NCBI RefSeq assembly: GCF_019703515.2
Contig: NC_059374.1
Span: 14,296,245 to 14,360,244 of the forward strand
Length of the DNA: 64,000 nucleotides
Reading direction: 5' to 3'
Source of the DNA: Myxocyprinus asiaticus
Lineage: Eukaryota > Chordata > Actinopteri > Cypriniformes > Catostomidae
The position numbers were made by a program, and so were the translations under genes. Every line of letters begins with the position of its first letter. Within the stretch, counting starts at the first letter, position 1. This document shows, one piece after another, positions 34,610-46,894 of the stretch. Below the pieces are notes generated by a model. The model saw nothing but the letters and a program-made list of their open reading frames with translations, made no database searches and was not told the origin of the DNA.

Positions 34610-35140
34610 ATAGTATGCATAATTGGAATGCATCAAAATTACTATTGCTCATACTTTTTCAAAATCCCTCACTGTAAGTATTACATTTCGATTCTGAAAT
34701 GTGACTGTGGTGACATTTTTGCTAAATTATTTTACGTGGCTCTTTATGTATCGTGGCAGTTGCGAGGTGAAATGTCCACTGCGGGGTGCTAAAAGAGAGT
34801 AAATTTAGGTTTTTAAGGTTAATGCTCTATCAAGTGTTTAAATCAGCAGAACCAACCTCCCAACCCTAAACACTATATCAAAATCTAACTGATAGAATCA
34901 GAAAAAGAAAAACTGAGATGAAAAACAGATGAGGTTTTTTAAGGTTCATCCATTGAGTTTCATACCAACAAAACTGACTTCCCTAACTGACCTCATAAAA
35001 GGTAAAAGTAAGAATAATTCGCAATTGCTAAAGAAACCACGTTTTAAATGCTGCCCACTAAAAAACTATTCCGTTTATTAATACATGACTTGTATTACAC
35101 ATAGATAACTGATACTGGCATTATATTCATGCTGTATAGC
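34610..35140. other. No gene seen
   Basis: AT-rich sequence with no recognisable element or exon. Confidence 0.45.
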
Positions 35141-36748
35141 CAGAGGGGAACTGGCCCCCCAGCTGAGCCTGGTTTCTCCCAAAGTTTTTATCTCTTTATT
35201 AACTAACATCTTATGGAGTTTTGGGTTCCTTGCCACAGTCGACTTTGGCTTGCTCACTGGGGGAATAAAGACAAATTATTTTTTTTAAGTCATGATTTTC
35301 AATTATGTTTTCCAAAGAAACTGCTCAATGAGGACTTTAACCCTTTAAGCAAAGGGTTAAAGTCTAAAAATAATAATAATCAAAATATTACTAACTACAG
35401 CCCTGATCAACACAAAATAGGTATTGTTTTAAAGCTTAGAAGCTCTACTTTACAATGCATGTAAGCATTAAGACCAAAACTGAACAAGTGCTTTGAAATT
35501 TGCAGACAGATCAGAAGATTTCCATTTGATAATTTATATAAAAAAAATTGCATTGCACATATTATTGTAATTGGTAAAAACATCAAACTGATCAAATAGC
35601 CATGTGTCATATGTCATTGGAAAGCTTTCAAAGAGTAGAATAAAACCAGCCTATTTGTTTACCCACAGACAAATATATACCAGAGTAATAGCTAGGTATA
35701 TGCCTTTGACATATGTTACATGTAAACAGGTGTTGTTTATTTGCTGCGTTTTTGCTTATAAATTCACGAAAAATAAACAGAACATAAAACATAAAATACC
35801 ATTACTTAGATTATCTTTAAAACGAGCCCATACAAAATGTAATCGGATGCATGGATCATTAGATAATCCACATGAAGCACAATGTGCACACAGCTCATAA
35901 TGTGCAATCTGGCTAAAAAATTTTAAGCTTTCTTGGATCTGTTGACTTTATCGGAAATTATGTAGTACATTGTCCAGCAACATGGAACGCTAAACCAATT
36001 GTATTAGGATTCAGATCGCTGCAACCAGAGGTGGAAGTCATCCAAATATGGGCAGAGAGGATCGTTCACTCTAATACATCCAGGTACATAACACTGACAC
36101 AGAATGAAACTGAGATCTCGTTACCCATGCCTGCATGTTTTGGAGAGAGAGCATACCTTTAGTCATTGTTGTATTTGCATGTGTAATTAGTTCTTATGAA
36201 CAATTATGATGTTTTATTTGTTTGGAGACGTTTTTGGACAACAGGAAAAATTTATTTTTGTAATGCTATAACTTTTGACTGCTTTTTTGTATCAACACCA
36301 AATTGATACTCACGTTACAGGTGACATGATTTGGAACAAAACAAGAGTTTTTCAGAGCTACCTTATTTACATCCTGAGGTACTGTATATAATGTCAAATC
36401 AGAAAGATAAGACAAAAAAGTAAATTTTTGGCTCAAGTTTTTTGTTCCCTCCAGCAGTTTCTTGGGCTGAGTGTCTCAGAATTTATCATAATCTGTATCA
36501 GTAAAAAGTTTGAAACATTTAATTTACAATGATACCAAACATTTGACCCTCGTTTTTTTTGTCAAGTTATAAGCCTATAATATTGGGTATGCCACTGAAA
36601 CAGCATATCTTTAAAAACACCTTCAGAGCTTAAAGGGTTAAGACACTTAAGACATTACAAATATTACAGTATGATTTTGTGTAAAGATGCTTTGAAACAA
36701 TGTGCATTGTGAAAAGTGCTATACAAATAAAAATTTCTTGACTTGAAA
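35141..36748 (+). repeat. Non-LTR retrotransposon 3' end, split by a piggyBac-like insert
   Basis: The left part reads AGAGGGGAACTGGCCCCCCA, then TGAGCCTGGTTTCTCC, then TTGCCACAGTCGACTTTGGC. After the insert at 35341-36637 the tail resumes with GATGCTTTGAAACAATGTGC, then GTGCTATACAAATAAA and TTGACTTGA. This tail is common in fish genomes, and an inverse fragment of it lies at 42731-42800. Only the untranslated 3' region is present. Confidence 0.62.
35341..36637. mobile_element. piggyBac-like non-autonomous element, 1297 bp
   Basis: Termini CCCTTTAAGC and GCTTAAAGGG are perfect 10-bp inverted repeats, flanked by TTAA at 35337-35340 and 36638-36641. The start contains a tiny internal copy of the end structure (AAAGGGTTAA at 35352-35360). 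No piggyBac transposase is encoded. It is related to the copy at 27700-29775. Confidence 0.78.
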
Positions 36749-37317
36749 TACATTTTATTTTATATAATTCATTTCTGGCATTGTGCACTGGCAATGTGAA
36801 CCCCCATTTGGGAAACCTTGAGTTACCACAATTCCACAGAAAAAATGCAACACAAATGTGACAAGGTTGTAAACAGTGCAGAGTGGCTATTGCATTGTTT
36901 GACGTGACAGATGACTAGTTATCCAGAGCAGTTTCGTTTGCACACACAGGTTGTCTGAAATGTGTGTGAATGTAACCGTATTTAGCACTCTAAAACAGGA
37001 CTGACAATTGTATAAACATAGCCATAGAGACTTGGCCGTGAGCTCTTTTAATACGGCCCAATAAGTAACCACCCAGAAACAACCCACAACAGTAAAGCAT
37101 CCAAAAATTTAAAAATCTATTATTTGATCAAATAATGAAGCCTTTTTCTTTGTGTAGGCCTTGCAAATTCAGAAATATGTGGTAAAGATGAAAGTACATG
37201 TTTTGATTCAATCATACAACTATTCTGGGAATGTCTTGTACATAATGAGAAAAACAGCTTTTTAGATGGCAAATAAATACAGTCAATATCACTTTAAACT
37301 GTAGTAAGCATAGCCAT
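36749..37317. other. No gene seen
   Basis: AT-rich sequence. The minus-strand frame at 36887-37087 has no recognised motif. Confidence 0.45.
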
Positions 37318-37321
37318 TTAA

Positions 37322-37748
37322 AGGAATATTCCAGGTTTAATACAGGTTTGGCTCAGTCGACAGCATTTATGGCATAATGTTTACCACAAAAAAGAATTTC
37401 GACTTGCCCCTCCCTTTCTTTAAAACAAGCAAAAATCTGGGTTACAGTGACTTACAGTGGATGTGAATGGGGTCAATCTGTAAACGTTAAATAATCACTG
37501 TTTCAAAAGTAAAGCCACAAGACGTAAACAATGTGTATTGGCATGATTTTAGTGTGATAAAATTGCTTGCTAATCTCTCCAAAATTTGGCCTCACTACCT
37601 TCCATTTTAAGTGACTCACTGTAACCTCAATTTTTTCACTTTTTTAAAGAAAAGGAGAGATGAGTGTAAATATTTTTTTGTAGCAATCAACATAATTCCA
37701 CAAATGCTGTCAATTGAGCTTAAATTGTGTTGAACCCTGAATATTCCT
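37322..37748. mobile_element. TTAA-flanked foldback element (AGGAATATTCC ends), 427 bp
   Basis: Starts AGGAATATTCCAGGTTTAAT and ends with the inverse, TGAACCCTGAATATTCCT. TTAA lies at 37318-37321 and a one-base variant, TTTA, at 37749-37752. The inner arms (ACAGCATTTATGGCATAATG and CATAATTCCACAAATGCTGT) also pair. It is the same family as 55511-56094. Confidence 0.75.
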
Positions 37749-37752
37749 TTTA

Positions 37753-38730
37753 GAAGTAGGTTCAATAGATTGTCTACAACTTACAGTTCCCTAAAATAGC
37801 ATCAGGTCGGTAACACATTAAGCTTTTCCGTCATTCATGATTAGATTGTGTTTCACTATGAGGGATTTAAATAGGTTGAAAGGCATCTGCTGCAGCGGTG
37901 AGTCAGAATTCAGGTCAATATGAACACAAATGAAGGTGGATAAATGGCCGTGTGTCAATAACAGATGCCCTCAAACCAACAACAAGAGCTAAAATAGGAA
38001 CAAACATCCTCCCAGGCCTGCTCAACAACTTAAGAACAAAATAGAAGAAAAGGGCGATTTGTTTGGAACCCCTCCCTCTCTGTGACTGCTTGCACAATTC
38101 TGCCCTCTTCCCTTTTGTTAAAATAACTCAGCATGGAGTGCATTTTCAGTCGGACTAAAGCAATAATTTGTCTTTATGTAATGTCATGTAAACACTTCAG
38201 TCTGACTGAGATCATACCAGTTTGGTTTTTGCGAAATCTAACTAACAGACCAAGATAATGCGATTGTAGCTTAGCTTCTTCCAGCATGTATACATGTTAA
38301 TCGAACCTCAGTTGGCCTCTGCGTCATGCGCATGCTCTGAAAAACAGAGGTGCCGCACGATGTGTATTCAACTCGGAAGTTGAACGCAACACAAAGAAGA
38401 AGAGCAACAACACAAATGTTCCTGCATTTGAGCCTCTAAATCAGCCTCCTAAGGGCACTTCAACGGGAGAACAATGATAGCCATGCTGTGAGATCACTTC
38501 AAATGCAATTTCCAATTCAAATGACTTAAAAGGTAAGTTCAGAATAAACTTTATTTTTGAGCCCCACACCTTTAAGCCCTCCAAAGCTCTCACAGTGGAT
38601 GGTAAAGTCTTCGAAGGGAATAGGGCATAGGGATGATCACTTATGAATGGAATGCACCCTGTATCATTGCGAACGCTAGAAATGTTAATTTTTTGGACTG
38701 ATCAGCAGTCTATAAGCCATTCAGACCTGT
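37753..38730. other. No gene seen; repeat-like GC-richer stretch
   Basis: Contains a CATGTAAACACTTCAGTCTG and TGCGTCATGCGCATGCTCTG stretch (38130-38345). Related motifs recur near 42320-42430, so it is probably an old interspersed repeat. No coding evidence. Confidence 0.4.
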
Positions 38731-38734
38731 GACA

Positions 38735-39560
38735 CATTGGCCCTGGTATTACGATGCATCTCTAGTGATCCGATCACATGTGGTCAGGTGAGACACATCG
38801 CTGTTTGCATCTGGTCACTTAAATGCGTCTCCTGTGACCACTTGTGTTCGGATTTGGAGAGGAGGGTCTCCGTTTCACAACGAAATACATGTCAGTGTGT
38901 TACTGCATGATGCGCACCAAAGTCAGAAAATTCAAAGAAAGTGCTGACAAAACGGGGCGCTGTTTCACCCAGATGCGACTGAAATTTAATCTAAGCACAA
39001 ACGCAACATGTCAAGCAGAATTATCCATAATTTTAGTGGATTAGCTGTATTAAAAGAGCTTCAGATGTTCATGCTTCTCATCTGTGTTGATATCAGACAC
39101 CCTAAAGAGGACCTGTGAAGCTCTCATGATTGTGTATGTATCCGCTTTTTTAAGTTTTATGATCGGATGGATTATCCCTTTTAAAGTAGCTTGTAAACGG
39201 CAAAGTTTAAATTCTTGTTTTAGCGCAACGGTTGATTGACAGGTGAGGGGTGGGGCTTCACTGCTGCCATGATGCATACAGGACGGATTAGCGTTTACAC
39301 CTCAAATGTGATGTGGTCACATGCGTTTTGGCCATTCGTGTGTGGTTTCTGCGATCTGATCACAAAACGCTTTAGGGCCTGTTTACACTTGGCCACTTCA
39401 TGCCTTTTCATTGATCGTATGGCTATCCGATCATGAAAAGACCAAGTGTAAATGCCCTCCGAAACGCATTCGAGATGGATTGCAATCCGATTGCTCAAAC
39501 CACTTCAGGAGGTGGTTTGAGACACATTCCATTCGAAACTGGTCAAGTGTAAATGCATCT
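38735..39560. repeat. Decayed GTTTACAC/GATCCGATCAC repeat cluster
   Basis: Left block GGCCCTGGTATTACGATGCA, then GATCCGATCACATGTGGTCA. Right blocks GGGCCTGTTTACACTTGG, AAGTGTAAATGCCC and GTCAAGTGTAAATGCATCTG. These resemble the termini of the small MITE at 40018-41426. I cannot resolve element borders, and no transposase is visible. Confidence 0.45.
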
Positions 39561-40016
39561 GGCTGTTCAAGTCACATATGTAAACTTTACCCCACCCAAA
39601 CAGCGCTATGTCAGCATAGGAAAAATGCAAAATATAACTATAACTATAATAAAATATTTGCATAGGGCTCGCATCACGCAATAAATAATAACAAAGAAAG
39701 AGACGAATGCATGTTGTAGGAGAGACAGAATGCTTTTCCTAACTTATTTGATGCAGCGGATCACTGATGAAACTGAAACTAAACAATGACATGAGCGTAG
39801 CTGACGCGCATGATGCATCTTACCTATGAGAAGCCCTGAGGGGTAAAACAGACAGACACAGGCCCATACACAGACACACACTCGCTGGGCAGATTCACTT
39901 GGAATCAAATAATAAAGCACATCTTTTAAATTCACTGCCCGGAACTAGCAAATTCACGGAAGTGAATTCATGGAAGTTTTATATGCATATTGTGCAGGAA
40001 CTGAAGATAGGCCCTT
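39561..40016. other. No gene seen
   Basis: Unremarkable sequence. The frames here carry no recognised motifs. Confidence 0.45.
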
Positions 40017-40086
40017 AGACCCCGTTTAGACCTGACCTGTATTTAGGCTGACCACATGTGATCGGATCACCCGAAACACATCTTAA

Positions 40087-41406
40087 CCCTCAGGGGTCGA
40101 CGGACGCGTCGGCGCGTCCTGCTGGATTTTTTCCTCATAACAACGGAAACAACTTAAAATACTCCGTCATTTTTGGGCATACAGATAAGTGTAAGACATC
40201 ATTAGAAACTATAAAGGGTCTACTTTTATTTGTGTACACTCTCAATAATAACAAAACCTTGTGCTTTTGTAAAATAAAGAAAATAAACAGGGTGCGCTTT
40301 CAGCCGTCTCTGTCTCCGCGAGCATCTTTCTGAAACATGTCACAAAAATGAACTGAAACTCAGCGAATACTTATCACACAAACATGAAACATATGTCTAA
40401 AGAAAGCTTAAAATGTCTACTTTTAAATAAAATAAATATTCTCCTGCAATGTAATCTGTATGAAACAAAGCGATGTACAGTTTCTCCTGGCTCAGCTAAT
40501 TATCCCTAATGTGATCACACCCACGCACAGAGGGCGCTATTCACACGGTAATGTGCTGAGGCGATCAATGCAAATGGTAAACACCCCAGAGGCAAGTTTT
40601 ATAAATATATATATAAACAATATATAAAAAAAAATCAGGATTCTTTGATGAATAGAAAGTTCAAAATAACAGCATTTATCTGAAATAGAAAGCTTTTGTA
40701 ACATTATACACTACCATTCAAAAGTTTGGGGTCAGTAAGAATTTTATTTTATTTTTTTGGAAAGAAATTATTACTTTTATTTGGCAAGGATGCATTATAT
40801 TGATCAAAAGTGACAGTTAAGACATTTATAATTTTACAAAAGCTTTCTATTTCAGATAAATGCTGTTATTGTGAACTTTCTATTCATCAAAGAATCCTGA
40901 AAAAAAATTATATATTGTTTATATGCCCTATATCAGATATTACATTTTATTCTGTTCCCAGGGGAGGGGTCTTTGTCTCCTCACGTGTGAATCACATCAA
41001 TATTCATGATCATTCACGCCTCCTCGCATATGGCCTATCTAACACTAAAAGTGTCTTACAAAAGTTAAATGACTATATTGTTTTGTATGAATGAATGATC
41101 AGGATGGTTTTCACATTCAGATCCAGTTCTCAAAAGTCTTGTGAACAAATGTTTAGTATGTTATATGGCCTTATTTCAGTGACTTAAAATATTTGTTTTT
41201 CAACAACCAAGCATAAATGTTATTTTCTCAAAAATACAAACATGTACATACAAGTTGTTCACACATTATTGTAGCTCAGTTTGTGCTGAATACAGTGTTA
41301 TCAGACTTTAGCCATTAATATGTTTTTAAGCAACTGAAAAAAGCACAAATGTCAAGGCATGTCAAAACTTCTCCAGGGCCCAAAAACACCCTCAGACCCC
41401 AGAGGG
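40087..41406. mobile_element. piggyBac-like non-autonomous element, 1320 bp
   Basis: Starts CCCTCAGGGGTC and ends GACCCCAGAGGG (12-bp inverted ends, one mismatch). TTAA lies at 40083-40086 and 41407-41410. Excision restores the MITE at 40018-41426. The left subterminal region is GC-rich, with repeated GACG/GCGTC (CGACGGACGCGTCGGCGCGTC-type), which is unusual for this window. The frame at 40058-40333 crosses the border and lacks transposase motifs. Confidence 0.85.
40619..40925. repeat. Foldback repeat inside the piggyBac-like element
   Basis: A left arm of about 90 bp (about 40619-40706, with AGGATTCTTTGATGAATAGA and ATAGAAAGCTTTTGTAA) is inverted at 40839-40925. The spacer contains ACTACCATTCAAAAGTTTGG and CAAGGATGCATTATATTGAT, blocks of a very common fish repeat. 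Confidence 0.8.
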
Positions 41407-41426
41407 TTAATACCAGGTGGAAACGG

Positions 41427-42730
41427 GCCATTGTTGTGCCTCTAATTATCATTCCTTTGTCTGTATTCTGCCCATTGACTAATCCTCTTTTCTGTCTGCA
41501 ATAGTAACACCAATATCACCCAACACCCATCTTTGCAGCAACAAATGTCTTTCTATAAAAATTAGTATAAAAAAAAACTTTCTTGATCTTACGTGAACTA
41601 TTTTCACAAATTCCATCATAAAATGCAATAAAAGAGGGTAACAGGAGCATCCTAGGTCAAGGTTAGCATGCTAGCATTAGCGCCATGAATGCAGAATGTA
41701 AGCATTACAAATTATACATTATCTACTGCATACATCTTACTTTCAATTATCATCGAGTGGTTATAGCAGCTTCTTTTAATGATCTCATCTGGATTCCATT
41801 TATAGAATGAGGCAAAAAGCATGATATTTATTGAATATGAGTCTGAAGCAAATGACAGGTACAGATATAGAACTGTTCAATACTGATAACAGATACCAAC
41901 GATCGCTAGGAAAATATAGACAAAGCATATATTTTCTTAATTGTCTATTCATGACAACTTTCCTCAGTCTGAACGTTGTTTTTACGCTTCACACAGAGTT
42001 TATAAGGATAATGTCTTTACAAATTAAAAGAGCTCAGTGAAGCAAAGCAGAGCTCATATATAGCCAAACTGCATTGTCTTCTGCCTTCGGACAACACCAT
42101 AAGCGGAACGGATAACGTTCATCTGATCTGCACTAAAATCAAAATGTAAGAAATGCACATTGCTGTAAAGTTTTTATGATGTCGTGCCTGTTGTGTGCGT
42201 CTCACTGTTGAGAAGCTAGTTAGCTGACTTCTTCGACAAGCTACTATGATGCAAAAGGTCAAACAGAAATAGTCTACGTCACTTCCTCAGCTGACATCTT
42301 CCATCAGCTATTCGATTACGCATGATGTCATGTTAATTTGGACAGAGCGATGAAGACAGTAGCAGACTATGCAAAAAAACACGGTAGCTCGATTATAACT
42401 GCCCATGTAAACGTACTCATTTTCTCTCTGAGTCCAAATGTACCAAGCCAATACAAATATAAAGTATGTACCGTACTGTATATAAAAGTATGTACAGTAT
42501 ATAAAAGTATCATCTTCAGTCTGAGTCACTGAATGTTAGTGTTAGTGGTGCTTGCCAAGGCAATGTTTATACAGGTTTCTTCAACTTCTGGCACTTTTAG
42601 CACTGTGGATTTCTAGAAAGTAACGTCTCATTAAAAAGTTTTTCACACTCTAATTTTTTTTATTTGTCTACTATGTCAGGGTTCAACACATATGGGTATG
42701 TACATGCATCATAGGAGAATAATGTCATTT
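41427..42730. other. No gene seen
   Basis: AT-rich sequence. A GCATGCTAGCATTAGCG motif lies near 41667 and is similar to the GCTAGCATGCTAA repeats near 16770-16885. Otherwise unremarkable. Confidence 0.45.
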
Positions 42731-42800
42731 TCAAGTCAAGTCATTTTTATTTGTATGGCGCTTTTCACAACACACATTGTTTCAGAGCAGCATTAAAGAA
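42731..42800 (-). repeat. Fish LINE tail fragment
   Basis: Reads TCAAGTCAAGTCATTTTTAT, then TTGTATGGCGCTTTTCACAA, then CACACATTGTTTCAGAGCAG. This is the reverse complement of the tail seen at about 36700-36748. Confidence 0.6.
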
Positions 42801-44861
42801 AATTATGCTATCAGAAAATTATGCTGTAATGTCTGTAATGTCAACATGGGAATTCCCACCACAGTGTCATTTCCAGCACATCTCAAATTCTGTGTTGTGT
42901 TTAATATAATCCAGTGGTGGAAATGACGCTGATAGAAATTACATTTTTAATGTTGAAATGAAATGGGCGACTCTTTTGTCTTGCTAAGACTAATTTCATT
43001 GCTATCATTTTATGTACCCTCAATACGCACAATTAAATAATCTTTTCTAATTTTTTAACTTGATTGAAAAAGACGGCCAATAAAAATATTGTGCTCACAA
43101 GGGAAATTTACATTACATTTTCTTTGCTTTCTTCAAATATCACTTGTCTCATGCTTCATCACAAGCATGCTCTTCACCGAAACTTTTATCAACTTGGTTA
43201 CCCAAGTACACAAAACATACACAAAAACTTTATTAGGGGCAAAATTGTTTGGTGTGGCGCCACAGCCATACTGTGGGACAGCTGTAATTTATGAAAAACA
43301 TTATAGAAATAATTTCCAAACAATAAATAATTAAATGGTTTATGTTTATTTTACTCTTTGTTTTAAACATGTAATAGTTTATATTTTTATAATGGATTTT
43401 CATAGTTAAATATTGAAAGTGAAAACCATAAAATCTATATATAAAATACATTTGAAAAATACCAAAAATAAATGGCATGATACAATTTTCCAATTCAGTT
43501 TTATGATTTTTTATCTGTTGGGCTGGTGAGGGTGCTCAAACGTTTTCATAGCACCACAGAGTCACAGTGTTTTCACTTTTTGGGGAATCAACCTACAAAT
43601 GGCTTACTTACAGTTGTCTCTGTATATTAAGCAGATTTAGACTTTTGCTAAAATGTGTGTCTCCTCTAGAGTTTCAGAAAAGATCTCAAATATCTCAAAC
43701 TGTGCTTTGTTTTACCAAGATACCAAAGTCGGCAATCAAAGTCAGAGATTTCAATGCAAACTCAAACATTTCTAATCAAGTTCTTCTAAATCCAAATGAT
43801 CCAAGTGTATTGTTTTTTTCTTCTTTGAATCAAGAAGAAACATCTGCTTTTGATACATCAGTGCAAGCTAATTGATAACTCAATGAAGTCTCTTAAGCTA
43901 AGAAAGAGCAACCTCTGAGCAATAACATTTTCCTCTGGGAATCCTTTAAGTTGCATTGTAGTGTAGCTACACTGACAATATAACACAGTTCCTGCCTGAC
44001 AACACATTAGGAGATGTTACTATGGGAACAAAGAGTAACTCAAAGGTCAGCTCAGAATTCTTTACTCATGGGACTCTAATTAGCCAAATAATGGGTCTAA
44101 ACATGTTCTCCAGAAAATGTCCAGGCATACAGAATTGGAAATGTTCAGACATCAGATCCAGAACAGGTCTGCACACATACCAGCATTTCTGAATCATTGT
44201 TTTAATCACTGTTATCAGCCAGTAAGCATAGTACTCAATTGCCTTGAGGACCTTTATTTTATCGCTGTAACATATTAAGAATGGTGGCTGGAACTGAACA
44301 TACATTATTTCACAAGAAAACCATTTAAAATTTAATATTTCCAGAAAATAATGGCTGCCACCGAAGCCAAAAGTCTAACCCTTAAAATCTAGCACTAGAT
44401 CTGACCCTTGCTGAATAAAAGTTCACTCGCCAATGTTTTAACATTACAAAAAACTCATCCAGAAAATGTTCGCCACAGTGTAGTGTTGGATCACAGTTAC
44501 TCATTAGCATGTATGTGAATGCTAATTTCCATGTGGTTTGTTTGTTCTTGAGTCTCTTTTTGGATTCTAACAGAGAACTTTGGACAAACAGCAAACTATC
44601 ACGCAATATGATAATGAGTGATTGCTAAGTAAACATGACTGCTGAAACAGATGCTTTATTTACGTCTTTAAAAAGTTCAAAACTAGCCAAGATAAGAAGA
44701 CAAATGTAAGTTCTTGACTTTCTGAAATGTAAAAATATCTCAAAAAGCCATACTGTGGTCTTATCTAGGTATCAAGAGACTTTTGGCATACTAGAACTGT
44801 AACAAATGATACTAGTGTTTTCTACATCTACAATCTTAATTTACAGCGGTATGGCAAATGA
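42801..44861. other. No gene; one dispersed repeat fragment
   Basis: Within it, about 43870-43945 (AGAGCAACCTCTGAGCAATA, then ACATTTTCCTC) has a close relative at 58262-58335. The stretch at 43670-43790 (ATCTCAAACTGTGC) has a relative near 46570-46660. Frames such as 43567-43875 overlap these repeats and are not credible genes. Confidence 0.5.
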
Positions 44862-44865
44862 TTAA

Positions 44866-45443
44866 AAGGATTGTTCACGGAAAAATTAAAATTCTCTCAT
44901 TTACTCACCCTCATGCCATCTAAGATATGTATGATTTTCTGCAGAACACAAACAAAGACTATTAGAAGAATATTTCAGCTCTGTAGATCCATACAATGTA
45001 AGTGAATGGTGGCCAGAACTTTGATGGTCCAAAAAGCACATAAAGGCAACACAAAATTAATCCATACGACTCCAGTGGTTAAATCCATGTCTTCTGAATC
45101 GATATGATAGGTGTGGGTGAGAAACAGTTCGATATTTGTGTCCTTCTTTACCATAAATTCTCCTCTCTGCCCAGTAGGTGGCCATATGTATGTGAATCGC
45201 CAAAAACAAAAGAAGAAGAATGTGGAAGTGAATGTGAAAGTGAAAGTGGAGATTTATAGTTTTATATGCTTTTTGGATTTAAAAGTTCTGGCCACCATTC
45301 ACTTGCATTGTAGAGACCTACAGAGTTGAGATATTCTTCTAAAAATCTTGAGTTCTGAAGAAGAAAGAAAGTCATACACATCTGGGATGACACGAGCGTG
45401 AGTAAATGATGAGAGAATTTTCATTTTTGGGTGAACATCTCCC
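44866..45443. mobile_element. Foldback element copy (relative of 31314-31984)
   Basis: The left arm follows TTAA at 44862-44865 and reads AAGGATTGTTCACGGAAAAA. The right arm ends TTTCATTTTTGGGTGAACAT. Internal blocks (TCCATACAATGTAAGTGAAT, GATATGATAGGTGTGGGTGA) match the copy at 31314. The right TTAA is lost. Non-coding. Confidence 0.72.
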
Positions 45444-45699
45444 ATGGTAAAACAACTGTAACACACAGCCTCTAGTAGCTTGTTTCTTTATTCTGTAGAA
45501 AACAGGCTGGTAGGCTACATGAATGACATGAATATCTCTGACATGTGGGCAAAATCAGAGTAGGCACTGAATTGGTGACACATTAAAAATGAACATCAGT
45601 ATGGCAATGACTAAACAGTAGATCTTGATGTTGCCAGTTTTGCCCACATTATACACTTCAATAAATATGAAAACACATCTAATGGCATTATGCATAATT

Positions 45700-46130
45700 T
45701 TTTAATTTATTTTATAATTATTTTTTTTATTCCCTTTTCTCCCCAATTATGGAATGCCCAATTCCCACTACTTAGTAGGTCCTCGTGGTGGCGTGGTTAC
45801 TCACCTCAATCCGGGTGGCAGAGGACAAGTCTCAGTTGCCTCTGCTTCTGAGACAGTCAATCTTATCACGTGGCTCGCTGTGCATGACACCGGAGACTCA
45901 CAGCATGTGGAGTCTCATGCTACTCTCCGCGATCCACGCACAACGCGCCCCATTGAGAGTGAGAACCACTTAATCATGACCACAAGGAGGTTACCCCATG
46001 TGACTCTACCCTCCCTAGCAACCAGGCCAATTTGGTTGCTTAGGAGACCTGGCTGGAGTCACTCAGCACACGAACTCATGACTCCAGGGGTGGTAGTCAG
46101 CGTCAATACTCGCTGAGCTACCCAGGCCCC
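45700..46130 (-). mobile_element. tRNA-derived SINE, copy 2, with 16-bp target duplication
   Basis: On the minus strand it starts GGGGCCTGGGTAGCTCAGCG and carries the same A and B boxes and body as 33960-34375. Direct repeats GGCATTATGCATAATT (45684-45699) and GGCATTATGTATAATT (46131-46146) flank it, with one mismatch, as expected for LINE-driven insertion. The A/T-rich tail lies at the 45700 end. Confidence 0.85.
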
Positions 46131-46146
46131 GGCATTATGTATAATT

Positions 46147-46894
46147 AAACAATTTAGAGAATGGCAGATTTATGGTGTAACAATGGGTCTAAGACTACTG
46201 CAAATTTAAATACAAATTTATTTAAATATAAATTCAAATTTTTTATTTTTTAATGTAAATTTCCTTTAGAGTAAAAGTGCTCATGTGACAACAGGCAATG
46301 AAAGGCTCTCGGTGCTAAATGTTTTCTTTGCTACTACAACATAAATACGGAGTGAAATCTGAATATTTACTAGTCAGTGGCTAATAACAGACAATAACAA
46401 CTTTGTAGTCGCATGGTGCACCATTTGGTTGCATACAGGTATGCAAGTGATTTGTTTATGTTAGTACTGTAGCAGTTCACCCAAAATTGAAAACTCTAAT
46501 CATTTACTCACTCTCATGTATTTCCTGACTAGCATGATGTTCTTTCTTCCATGGAACACAAAAGATTGTATCTCAAACTGTGCACAGATTTGCCAAAATA
46601 AAATCTGCATTCAAAAATCTGAGATCTCAACATTTCCATCAACTTCAAAGACCAAATAATCTTGGCTACGCAATCTATTTTAAGCCAGTCGCACACTAGA
46701 CAAGAAGCGCCACATGGAAGATGTTAGGTTAAAATGTACATGCATGCATCAGGGAATATGTGTAACTTAGGTGCTGTGACAAGTCTCCATTTTATTGCCT
46801 TATTTTGATAAACTTTAACCCTTTTTCTAGAAGTACAAATAAACAAGTGTCTCAATTAATATGAGGTCATGGAAACTGCAAGTATGATAATTAC
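46147..46894. other. No gene; foldback fragment at 46468-46563
   Basis: Blocks CAGTTCACCCAAAATTGAAA and ATCATTTACTCACTCTCATG, then TTCTTTCTTCCATGGAACAC, match the left arm of the 31314-31984 family. The rest is featureless. Confidence 0.5.

Larger units (their letters stand above)
40018..41426. mobile_element. Tiny MITE (about 85 bp) split by a piggyBac-like insert
   Basis: The left part (40018-40086) starts with a CCCCGTTTAGACCTG block and holds GTGATCGGATCACC. The right part (41411-41426) is TACCAGGTGGAAACGG. Joined at one TTAA, the two make an imperfect palindrome with CCCGTTT..CACCTG-type ends. The insertion at 40087-41406 is exactly at TTAA. No target duplication of the MITE itself is certain. 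Confidence 0.65.
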
